This document shows, in pieces, positions 19,641 to 31,600 of a DNA stretch of 64,000 bases. The DNA is from Notamacropus eugenii. Lineage: Eukaryota > Chordata > Mammalia > Diprotodontia > Macropodidae. Location of the stretch: assembly GCF_028372415.1 (NCBI RefSeq), contig NC_092872.1, positions 547,458,205 to 547,522,204 of the forward strand, given 5' to 3'. The translations under genes were made by a program, and so were the position numbers. Numbering within the stretch: position 1 is the stretch's first letter; each line of letters starts with the position of its first letter. Under the pieces are notes generated by a model that worked only from the letters and a program-made list of their open reading frames with translations, had not been told where the DNA came from and made no database searches.

Positions 19641-22600
19641 GTGAGTTTCGTGCCCTCCTCTAGTGTTCCCTGGCACCCTCCGGGTACCCTGGCCCCCTTC
19701 CTCGCCCCACCCGGGGACAGTCAGGCTCCTTGGGCTCCATAGACGCATCTTTGGGGCATCATCGGACGGAAGAGGCTTTTCGTCCGTAGGCCAGGGAACT
19801 CCTGTGGACTCCTGCCAGGATCCAAGTGCTAGGAGGGAACTTAGAAATCATCTGGTTCACGCACACGTTTCTAAGTGACTGGTCTAAGGTGGCACAGCTA
19901 GGACATTTATCCTGTGGAGAAGAAAAGATAGAGATAAATGTAAAATCATGAGAGCTTTCCGCAGGTGGAATGGACCGTCTGGGGCGGTAGTGGGTATCCA
20001 TTCACTGGGCGTGCTCCAGCCGGGCGGATAACCCCCCTGTGGGGTGGGGATCTTTAAAGGGGATTCCTGCTTCGGTATCGCTTTGACTAGATAGATTGTA
20101 GATTCCTTCTAACTCTTGGATTCTTTGATTTCGAATCGTGGCTTTGAGGGCATTTCTGGTTTTTGAAGGTTTATTAGAAAGGATAAGTAGGAATTGATGT
20201 TGAATTGAAGCTCTTTCACTCCGAGCAGTAAGAGGTGTTGCTTGAAAATGGAGCTGAGAGTGGCTCCTTCTTTTGGCTGACCTCAGTAATATTCATTGAG
20301 GAGTGGATTTAAAGGTGAAAGAGGCCATATAAATCATCTAATCAAAAGTGGACTCGTTTGCCTTTTAGATCCTTTTCACTTAGGAAATCTCACAATTGTA
20401 GGTAATCCTCTACTGTCTGTTACCGGTGTGAGTTATCTATTTACTCCTTCTGCCTCTTCTTTAAAGGCTGAAGAGATTGTTCCAGCCCAGTTTTATATTG
20501 CCCAATTCATTCTTTTAGTCACTAATATATCATTATAAGTTGAACTTGGTAGTGTTTTGGTTTATTATTTCTTCTGCTTGTGTTGTCATTTGTGTTCACT
20601 TCATCACTTGTTAGTTAATTGGGAATCCCGTTGTTCTTTATATGTGACACAATATAAGTGATGCTCTGAGTTTTATTACAAGTCCCATACCAGAAAAATT
20701 CTAGTTATTCAATTGGTTTTTTAATAGTGACTTCAGTATATTCACTAACTCCAGAGAGTGCTTGTTCTTTTTTTGGGTAAACTCTCTTAATTTATGTCAG
20801 TCATTTAAACGTTGTTACTTTGTATTGCAGCATCTATTTTTATGGCAGAAATAAGCCATTTATAGTTCTTTGGAATAGTTCTCTCTTCCTCATCCATATT
20901 AACTGTCATTGGCCAATTCAGTGCCTACCGATTGCAATTTAGTGACAACTTTCAATTCTGTATCATTAGTGAATCTTTTTGACTTATTAGTGTGGACTGA
21001 TATTCAGATCTGACATTCTGTTGTACTGTACCTATCCTTACACATGTACACACACATACACGCTTCAAGAGTACCATCATTTTGTATAGAAACTCCTGGA
21101 TGAGTTGCCATTGGAGAAGCTTATAGTTTGTTAATTCAAGAGAATGCTTTGAGAATTGAGAATATAGTATAGAAATCTTAGCTTTTATCTGGTTGACATT
21201 TTGAGCTTTTGCTGCCCAAGGTAAATCATAGAAACTTGAAGAAGACTAACATGACTTTTACTTTGGAAAATCGACCATATGGTAACAAGAAAGTTCCAGG
21301 TTAAACCTCAAACCTTAAAAATAGTGAGTAGTACCATTCATTGGGAACAGTAACAAACATATTTAATTAATTGAAATTTACTGATGAGTTATTTAGAATT
21401 GAAGGTGTTAAGCAGCATACTAAGAACAAGGTCCATAATAAAGGTAACGTGGTACCATGGAAAGAGTCTGAGGATCTTTGTTCAAATCCTGCCTCTAATG
21501 CATACTGGCTTATGTGACCTCAAGCAAATCATCTAACCTTCTAGGTGCTCAGTTTCGTCAGCTGTAAAATGGGAGGGGAATAGTACTTTAAGATTCCTTC
21601 CAGACTTAAATCTTATGATTCTAACAGTCATATTTTTTCAGTACGTCACAACATTAATGATTTTGTCATTATAGGTATTCCTTCCACCAAGACTGATAAT
21701 AATATTTCCATGTCTTAGATGATTTCATAAATTGTTTTGGACTTGTGGCCAACTTTCTGATGATGTATTTCTTTGGAATTTACTTAGATTGACACTGTAC
21801 TGAAAACCTTTCCAGCTTGGTAGGACCTATCAGAACTTATGTTTTGGTTGTTAACACCACCTGTGAAGAGTTTAGTGAAACTTAATCACTTTGGTTATAA
21901 TTTTGAAAAATTTCTTCCAAAAATGAGGTTCTGGATTATGTAAAATTTAAAATGTACTGTTTATTTAAATTACATCTCTCACTTTGTATAACATAATAGT
22001 TATGAGAAAATAAATTTTCTTTCAGTGGCTTTCTGACAGAAAGAAGAGAGCACTGCAGAAGAAAGATGTTGGTGAGTTTTTTTTTTTTAATTTCTCCAAG
22101 CTAGTATAATTCTGTATTTAAATTTTATTTGCAGAACCACGAAGAAGCATTTCTTTTTAAACAAACTCACATTTGATGCTTAAATCAGTAGGTTTGAATT
22201 ACAAATCCTTCTAGAAGCTTATTTGATTTTTGGCTAAGTGTGTGTAAAAAAAAGATGAAAATATCGACGACATGTCAACTCCTATGGGATATGGTGAATA
22301 ATTTTCCTTAGACTTTTTACATTTTTATTCTTTGCCATATGTCAAAGATTTCCTTCAGATTGATTGTTTTACTTTTTGGGGACTCCTTTTTGGGGAGACT
22401 GAGGTTTAAAAAGTTTTGGGTTTTTTTTTTACATTAGTAGAGTCCTTTTTTTTCCAAAGATAATCACAATAAATTAGTTTGCCTAGCATTAACACCATAA
22501 GATAGATTTTCATTTAAACTGCTAGTGGATTCCATTTTTCTGATTTGTTATACGGATTCTTTCATTTATCTTAGTCTGACTACACAGCATGACGATAGTG

Positions 22601-25600
22601 AAAATATACTCAATAGGAAAGTTTATGTAGAATCTATACAGAATTGTATGCAGTCGTGGGGAGGGAGGGAGGTAGTGGGGGGTGGGTGGGGAGGGATAAA
22701 ATCGCAATTGTATGGCAGTGATTGTTAAACATTAAAAAAAATAAAAAAATTAATAGGAAAAAAAAAAAAACATTTATAAGATTTTGATTTCTCAATTTTT
22801 CCTCCTCCCCTATCCTACCCTTCCCCAAGACAGCATGCAATCTGATCTAGGCTATACATGTATAATCATATTAAACATACTTCCATATTAGTCATGTTAT
22901 GAAAGAAGAATCAGAACAAAAAGGAAAAACCATGAGGAAGAAAAAAGAATAAAAAGAAAATATTGTGCCTCGATCTGCATTCAGACTCATATAGTTCTTT
23001 CTTTGGGTGTGGATTTTCCATCATGAGTTTTTGAAATTGTCTTAGATCATGCATTGCCGAGAAGAGCTAAGTCTGTCAGAGTTGGTCATTGCACAGTGCT
23101 GCTTTTTTTTTTACTGTGTACATTGTTCTCCTGTTTCTGCTCACTTCACTTAGCATCAGTTCATATAGGTTTTTCCAGATAAAAAAGCTTTTTTTAAAGA
23201 CATAGTATCATAGTTTTAAATACAAAGAGGATTTAGTACCAAGCTTAGAAATTAAAGTACCATGAAAATTATTGTCTAATAATATTTGCTAATACTCAGT
23301 TTTATTTCTGTTATTCTGACACTTTCAAGTGCAATCTTTTCAGAGTCATTGGAAAAAAAAGCCATCCATGTACTCTTTTTGTGATTGAGTACTTCAGATT
23401 TCCTACTTCAGGTTTAAACTCCCTTGAGTTCCTTATTTAGAGTATAGTAGCCTCATTTTTTCAGCAAGCATTTATTGAGGAACATGGTAATGTTTGTGAT
23501 ATAGGGGTATGGAGAATTGAAGTATTTTGAATCCCATGTTTGATATTATAATGGCAATACTTCATTTTGATAAATTTTTATTATTCCTTATTAGGGATAG
23601 GGATTCAGACTGTAATTTCAATCGGTATAGAGAACTCCCAAAAGCAGAAACTGCTACTACCAACAACTTATAGTCTTAGAGAATTCCCTAGATCACTGAG
23701 AAGTTATGTGACTAGCCAAGGATCATGTAGCCACTACATGTCAGAAGCATAATTTGAATGCAGGTCTTACTGGCTTTGAGGTTAGCTCTCTATTTACTAC
23801 TTCATGCTGTCTTTATAACTTAGTAACTGTCAGGAAAAAAAAATTAAAAATAGTGAGTATAGATAAAACCATAAATTCAAAACTGTCATTTATTTTAAAA
23901 TGTATTAACCTTAACAAAAAAATGTCTGATACCTTGTTTACTTCTTTGGACTTCTCTGATTACTTTTATTCTCTGTATTTTTTTTCTGGATTTTTAGTTT
24001 GTTGTCATTGCTGTTATAATAATAATATTAGTCACGTGGGCAGTTTTCTTCTGGCGCAGATTAAAAATCATCCTTACTTTCCCTATTTGCTAGCTGTTTC
24101 CCTACAGCTCCCCCTTAAAAAAAAAAACCCAGCAACTTACTTGATACATTCGTCCTTGCTAGATCTTGTTTATATCTCTCTTCCCTTTGATTGCCTAACT
24201 TCTTGACAAAGCCATCTGCAATCAAAATGTGCCTCCATTTCCTTTCTTCTCACTTTTTTTCTTAATTCGCTTTAAGCTTCTGATCGTGTCATTCAATTGA
24301 AACTGCTCAGACTGGTCAAAGTTACCATTGATCACTTATTTCCCAAATCGAATGGCCTTTTCTCAGTCCTTATCCTTCTTGACCTCTCTGCAGTCTTTGC
24401 TACTGTTAATGACCTTCCCCCCCAGATATTCTCTTCACTCTAGACTTCATTTTTCTTCTCTTTTGCTAGGTTTCTTTCTTCTTTTTCTTCTGGTTCTCCT
24501 TCTGCCTGACTGACTATTCTTTCTTCCCTCTTTTCCTTCTATTCTTTTTTCTCTTGGAGATCTCATCAGCTTATATGGATTCTATTATTTTCTCTATGCT
24601 GATGATTCTCTTATCTTTTTATCCAGTCCTAGTCCAGACATCACCAAATGCCTTTGGAAATTTTAACCTGGATGTCCTGTAGAAATCTAAAACTCAGCAT
24701 GTCAAAAACTGAATTTTTCTTTCCATCCAAACTCTCTCCTCTTCTAAACTTCCTGTTACTGTTAAGGGTACCACCATCTAAGCTCTCAATTTTGGTGTCA
24801 ACCTTGAATCCTCACACTCACTACTCCATTTCCAGTCTCTTACCGAGTTCTGTTGTTTCTACCTTCTCTTGTACATCTCTTGTATGTATCTCTTCTCCTC
24901 TGATATTGCCACCTGCCTGGGGCAGACCCTCATCAACTTAGACCTGCCTGGACTGTTGAAATTGACTTCTGGTTGGTCTCCACTAGAGTTCCCACTCCAT
25001 TTCATTTTCCGTTTGACTACCAAAGTGATGGTACCTATCTTCAGTGGCTCCTTTTTACCTCTAAGATCATACATAAAATCCAGTTTAACTCTGAAAGCCC
25101 TTTATAAAGCCCTTGACCTTTTCCCACCTTACTGTTTTTCTCATACTTTAATCCCATTCACATATTTTATGATACAGTGACACTGATCTCCTTGCTACTC
25201 CTTGCACAAGATACTCCATCTCTGACTCACTGTATTTTCATTGGCTATCCCCCAGAGAAAATGCTTTTTCTGCCTCCTGATTTCTTTTAATTCTTAGCTA
25301 AACTTCCATCTTCTACAGGAAGCCTTTCCTGAACTTCATTAATATTAGTGTCTTTCCTACTAAATGACCTCCAAATGACCATGTATAGATCTTATTTAAC
25401 CATTGTTGTTTGCATGTTGTCTCCCTTATTAGACTGTGAACTCCTTGAGAGCAGTATAACAGAAAGGACCAATCCCTTTATACACAAGAAGGCCTGCTGT
25501 ATAGGTTCTTAAATCCATTTTTCTAAAAAGAAAGCAACTTTTGTGGGGGCAGGGCAGCAGTCACTTTAAGCAAGTACATATATCATTCACGTAGTTGAGG

Positions 25601-28600
25601 GGGAAAAGTCAGCACCCTGAACTTTAAAGAAAATACAAACAGAAATTATAAATAGAAAGACCAACAGACAGGGATTCCAATTATCTGACTGTAGATAATA
25701 CATATATTGTTACCAAAGAGAGAAGCACCAACATCTGTTCCCTCAAAGCTGGGGGGCTTCTTTAAACAGCTGCCTAGAGTCTCATCTAGCACATGATCTC
25801 TCTTCCAAAATATAAACCCCAGAGCAAAATTGCACCTCAGAGTATATATACTCTTGACCCTGTGCTTCATTAGAAATTAACAAAAGGTGTCTGAGGCCTC
25901 TTAATGGACAGGGAAGATCTTTAACTCTTAACATCCCCCCCATTAACCTTACATTAACTTTACAAGCAGGCGTTTATTTTTGCCTTTCTTTTTGTTTCCA
26001 GTGCTGAACATAGTACCTGGCACCTAATTAGGGCATGTTGACTAACTGACCTTAGTTGTGACATCTTTATATCTTTCCCATTGTCCCACAGGAAATCTTT
26101 CTGATTTTGCCCCACTATAACATTCTGAACATACGCAATTATAACATGTATTGGGGGGCAGAAAAACTTATACAGATAAGTGTAGGTATCAATCAGTGCC
26201 TTAGTTTCTCAGATGGGTCTACTTTTTTTCTTTTCTCTAAAGATTTTAACCTGTACTAATCTGAGTTAAATTGGTAGTAGCAACATGCCCAAAAGGAAGT
26301 GTTGACTATTTTCTTACAGGAGTTACAAGTTCTTTAGAAATAAACAAATATTTTTGTGTTTGGTTCTGTTTGGTTTGGTACCCAAAATAAAGAAGATCCA
26401 AGGGTCACGTGAAACAAAGTTTTGGTAGATTTTCTAATAAGTTTGTATTCCTTTCAACCTAGTGGTAGTAGGTTAAATTTATTGTACTTTTCTCTTTCTC
26501 TTCATTCTTTAATACTCTGGAGGTTTTCTTTGTAGAGATACTTTTGAGAGTTAAAGTTTGTCACTTCTGAGATGGGAAATTAAAAAGTGCAAGTATACAA
26601 AGTACAGAGATTAAAAAAGAAACTCAGTAGTCATTCTTATTTAATGGAGGAAGCAATTTGGGATTACTTACTGGTGGCTAAGAATGATATGGCAGTTGGT
26701 AGCTTTTCATGTGAACACTTTGTATATGGAAAAGGGGCTTTTTTCTTTTTCCTATAGAACAAGTAAATACCTGATGAATTTCATGCATTGGTTTATTAAA
26801 TTTTTTTCCTTGGTCTGTCTCTCTGTAGATATTCGGAGGAGAATTGAACTTATCCAGGATTTTGAAATGCCCACGGTTAGCACCACTATTAAAGTGTCAA
26901 AAGATGGACAGTATATTTTAGCAACTGGTAAGTTGTAGTATTTTATCCGTTTATAGAAAATGTAATGAAAATAGTCACTTTTACATATACTGTAATGATA
27001 GCATGGTCATTTTGATGGTTATTGTTGTAGTTTTCATTTTTAAGCACATTTTAGCAAATAACAAGGAAAAAAGTTGCCAATAATTGTAGTTGTCCAAAAA
27101 ATAGAATGGGTAACCTCTAGAGGTAATGAGTTCTCTGTCACTAAATATCTTTAATTAGGGGTTGTGTGATCAATTGTTCAGGACATCATGGAAATATTAT
27201 GTTTCAGATTGTGGTTGAACTAGAAGACATTTGAGGTCTCTTCTAACTTTTAAGACTAAATCTTTTATCAGGTGTTTTACTTTTATCATCTCATTGATAT
27301 TTCATATTAGAACTGTCCCTCACTATATAATAACTCAATACAATAAACGTAGCAGATGCTAAAATGTATAGGCATGGCATTATTTCCTCGGTTTTTTTAT
27401 TTTTGTCTCTCTCCTCACCCCATTAGTGATGTCCCAGTGAACTTGGGATGTTACGTGTCATGTATTTGTATTGAGTGCAGGCATTCACTAGTCCTGAGAT
27501 TGTCTATTCACATCCTTCTAGTGTGTGGTGTCAGGCATTGGTCTATGCCCAGTTTGCATCACTCTGTTTTCCAGTTTTCCCAGCAGTTTTTGTCAAATAG
27601 TGAGTTCTTATCTCAGAAGTTGGGGTCCCTGGGTTTATCAAACAGTAGACTGGTATAGTCATTGACTACTGTGTCATGTGTACCCAACCTCTTCCACTGA
27701 CCTACCCCCTCTTTCTTAGCCAGTACCGAATGGTTTTGATGATTGCCAGCATTTCTTTTCATTAATTCCCTTGATATTCTGGACCTTTTTTTTGTTCTTT
27801 CATTTTTTTTCTTTTTTTTAAAAATTTTTTTCTTAAATTTATTTATTTTAAGTTTTCAACATTCATTTCCACAAAATTTTGAGTTCCAAATTTTCTCCCC
27901 ATCTCTCCCCTCCCCCCACCCCAAAACACCGAGCATACTAATTACCACTACCACCAGTCTGTCCTCCCTTCTAACATCCCTCCCTTCCCTTATCCCCATC
28001 TTCTCTTTTGTCCTATAGGGCAAGATGAATTTCTATACCCCATTACCTGTATTTCTTATTTCCCAGTTGTATGCAAGAACAATACTCAACAGTTGTTCCT
28101 AAAACTTTGAGTTCCAACTTCTCTTGCTTCCTCCTCACCCATCGCCATTGAGAAGGCAAGCAATTTAATATAGGCTATGTATGTGTAGTTTTGCAAATGA
28201 CTTCCATAATAATCATGTTGTATAATACTAACTATATTGCCCTCTATCCTACTGTATCCCACCTTGTTTTTTTAATTCCATATACAAATTTGACCTTTTC
28301 CCTTCCCGAAAGTGTTTATGGGGGGTTTACTTAGCTATAGCAGGGGAAAGCCATGCAGAACACAGCTAGAATATTCAATGAAAAGGTAGCGTTGATTCAG
28401 CAAAGGGTAGTTTCCCTCTGCCAGTATTGAACATGCTGTTGACATGACAGAAGACTGAAAGAGGAGTGAGGAAACTGTGCTCTAGCTCTTATATTAAGTG
28501 CAGCAGAGGTTCTCTGAGCCGTCAGTCCCCTGGTCTAACTAAGTAACAACTAGTTCAGCCTGAGCAGGGCAGACCTTTAGGATAATGCTCTCACCACAAC

Positions 28601-31600
28601 TATCTTCATTAATATACTTGGACCCAAACTTTATTTTCTTTTTGACCCAAACTTTGATATATTTTCTACAAACACAAGTAATGATTATAGTCTTATTTCT
28701 TTAACCTTATCACCATGATTATTAACATTTATAACCTGATGGACACTAGTGGGAAAACAAGTGTGGTATATATAGAATTTCATTTACAACAACTCTTTTC
28801 CGGGGTGGGGGGGGGGGCTATGAAATAGAAAGTTTATTTTTATTTTGTTATTTTTTGTTTGTTTTTTGTTTTTAACATAGTTCATATCACATAAAACTTT
28901 TGGTCAGGTGATACTTCTTTTAAAGCATTTACAATATAGACCACAAACGAATTTTTTTTTAACATTAAGGAACTGAGACACAAATAATAACTATGGGTGC
29001 TAACTTCACAAGCCCTTGACCTAATTGTCTCCACACTATTACTAAGAATTAAAGGACCCTAACTTGTTGTTGGTCTAAAGTCCTAAGCCTAATAGCTTGA
29101 TTGTAGACTTAACCTCGGATGTTCCCCTACCAACAATCTGTAATTTAATAGATCTGGTGTTAAGCTTACAAACCTTTTGACTATAGGAAATTGCCACTAA
29201 GAGTAATTACAGGGAAACAATATCTCCCCAACTTCATGTCAGTTCCAGGCAGGAGTAGATTGTCACCTTGCATTCAGTCAGGCTTAAAGTCTGCAAGGTG
29301 TCAATGGGGAAATTGAGTCAGGAGAATCCTACCTTAGCCCAGGCTGAACAGCTGCTCTCCCACCCTTCCCATGAGATCACCTTTTTCAGTTCATTCCAGC
29401 ATCTCACAGACTTATTGGCATCATGGATTGGAGGCTCAGACCACCTTTCTTGCTATCCATACCATACTTCTGAGTTAGACTCAGAAGAACAATCAGTTAA
29501 TAGTCCCGTAGAATCTTAAAATAGCAAGTTCCAATAACCAGGTTTCAGATATGACTAAATTTCATATTGGCTAAGGAACATCTTTTGAGGCGAGTCTTAA
29601 GTGGCTTACATGCCTTTCTATACATGTTCTAGTTCCTGATTAAATAACAATCATAAAATCAAATTTACCATTACGACTTTTAACTTTTCCATCAATGCCA
29701 AATTTTATCCAAGGTTACCTATCTCTAGGAAACTTAGACTAAAATTCATTTTCCCAAACTAAAGATGTCTCTGATTTAGTCTCAATAATTAATTCAGTCA
29801 GTTGTTTTAATACTAACTGCTTTTACATCACTTTGTAACATGTCCAATTTTTCTCCTCATCTCTCCCCTCACTCCCTAATATCTTGCATTCTGATTACCC
29901 CATCCCTCAATGAGCCCTCCCTTCTATCACACCTCATCCTTCCCTTATTCCCATCTTCTCTCTTTTCTTGTAGGGCAAGATAAATTTCTATGTCCCATTA
30001 CCTGTGTTTCTTATTTCCCAGTTGTATGCAGTAGTAATTCTCAACATTCGTTTCTAATATTTTGAATTCCAACTTCTCTGCCTCCCTTCCTCCTTACCCG
30101 TCCCCACTGAGAGGGCAAGCAATTCCATACAGACTAAATATGTGTCGTTTTGCAAAAGACTTCCTTAATAATCATGTTTTGTAATACTAACTATATTGCC
30201 CTCTATCCTACTCTGTCCTCCCTTATTTTTTTATTCCCTCGCCTCCTCTCTACTTTCCTGTAGCATAAGATAGATTTTCATACCAAATTTAGTGAGCATG
30301 TTATTCCCTCCTTAAGCCATATGTGGAGAGAGTAGCTTTACTTTTCCCCTCTCCCCGTCTCCCTTTTCTCCTCCTTTAAACAAGATTTTTCTTTATCTCT
30401 TTTATGAGTTATAGCCTGTCCCATTCCATTTCTCCCTTTCTCCTCCCAGTATTTTTCTCCCTCGCCCCTTAATTTTTATTTTATTTATTTTTGTGTGTTT
30501 ATCATCTCTTCTGATTCAACACAGCCTGTACGCTCTGTATGTGTGTGTGTGTTTATGTGCACATGTGTGTTTATGTACAATCCCTCCACCTACCCAACTA
30601 CTGAGAAAAGTCTCAAGAGTTATAAATATTTCTTTCCATGTAGGAATGTGAACAGTTCAGCTTTAGAAAGTCTTTTATGATTTCTCTTTTCTGTTTACCT
30701 TTTCTTGCTTCTCTTGATTCTTGTGTTTGCTAGTCACATTTTCTCTTCAGTTCTGGTCTTTTCATCATGAATACTTGAAAGTTCTCTGTATCATTGAATG
30801 ACCATTTGTTACCTTGAAGTATTATACTCACTTTTGCTGGGTAGGTGAAACTTGGTTTTAATCTCAGTTCCTTTGACTTCTGGAATGTCCTATTCCAAGC
30901 CCTTCAGTCCCTTAATGTTGAAGCTGCCAGATCCTGTGTTATTCTGATTGTATTTCCACAATACTCAAATTGTTTCTTTCTAGCTGCTTGCAGTATTTTC
31001 TCCTTGACCTGGGAACTCTGAAATTTGGCCACAATATTTCTAGGAGTTTCTCTTTTTGGATCTCTTTCAGGAGGTGATTGGTGGATTCTTTCAGTGTTTA
31101 TTTTGCCCTCTGGTTCTACAATATCTGGACAGTTTTCCTTGATAATTTCATGTCTAGGCTCTTTTTTGGATCATGGCTTTCAGGTAGTCCCATAATTTTT
31201 AAATTGTCTCTCCTGGATCTATTTCCAGATCAGTTGTTTTTCCAATGAGATGTTTCACATTATCTTCTATTTTTTCAAACTTTTGGTTTTGTTTTTTAAC
31301 TGCTTGGTTTATCTCATAGTCATTCATTTCCCTGAACTCAGTGAGCTTTTTGAACCTTCTCCATTTGGCTAATTCTGCTTTTTAAAACCTCCTTCTCCTC
31401 ATTGGCTTTTTTGGACCTCTTTTTCCAATTGAGTTAGCCTCTTTTTAAAGGTGTTATTTTCCTCAGCATTTTTTTTGGTTCTCCTTTAGCAAGCTGCTAT
31501 CTCGCTTTTCAAGCTCTTCTATTGCCTGAGCCAAGTTTAAGTTCCCTTTGGAGGCCCTGGAGGCAGGGGCCTTGACTTCCTGTGACAGTGTGCCTTGTTC

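Larger units (their letters stand above)
19150..19800 (+). promoter_or_regulatory. NOL10: NOL10 CpG-island promoter region
   Basis: CpG-rich stretch in otherwise CpG-poor DNA around exon 1. It has no convincing TATA box but has several housekeeping-type sites: TGCGCCTGCGC (19343-19353, NRF1-like), GGGGGCGGGGC (19372-19382, GC box for SP/KLF), a 3.8-copy CCGCTT hexamer array (19435-19457) and CCGGAAGTGCGTCA (19474-19487, ETS next to a CRE-like half-site). This is the usual layout for a TATA-less, constitutive ribosome-biogenesis gene. Transcription start sites are not visible from sequence, but most probably lie between about 19390 and 19540. The minisatellite ends about 430 bp upstream of the island. 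Confidence 0.85.

Noticed and set aside
23754-24206. 150-codon forward frame as a gene
   Set aside because: Low-complexity Leu/Phe/Ser-rich translation of T-rich intron and SINE/L2 sequence within NOL10 intron 2; no domain, promoter or splice context.
24280-25454. Processed pseudogene or retrogene in intron 2
   Set aside because: The frames belong to L2 ORF2 (LYADDS, LDLS) and its 3' end, not to a host cDNA.
28802-28817. Poly-G run as a functional regulatory motif
   Set aside because: A homopolymer within a probable LTR-like repeat; length may also be unreliable in assembly.
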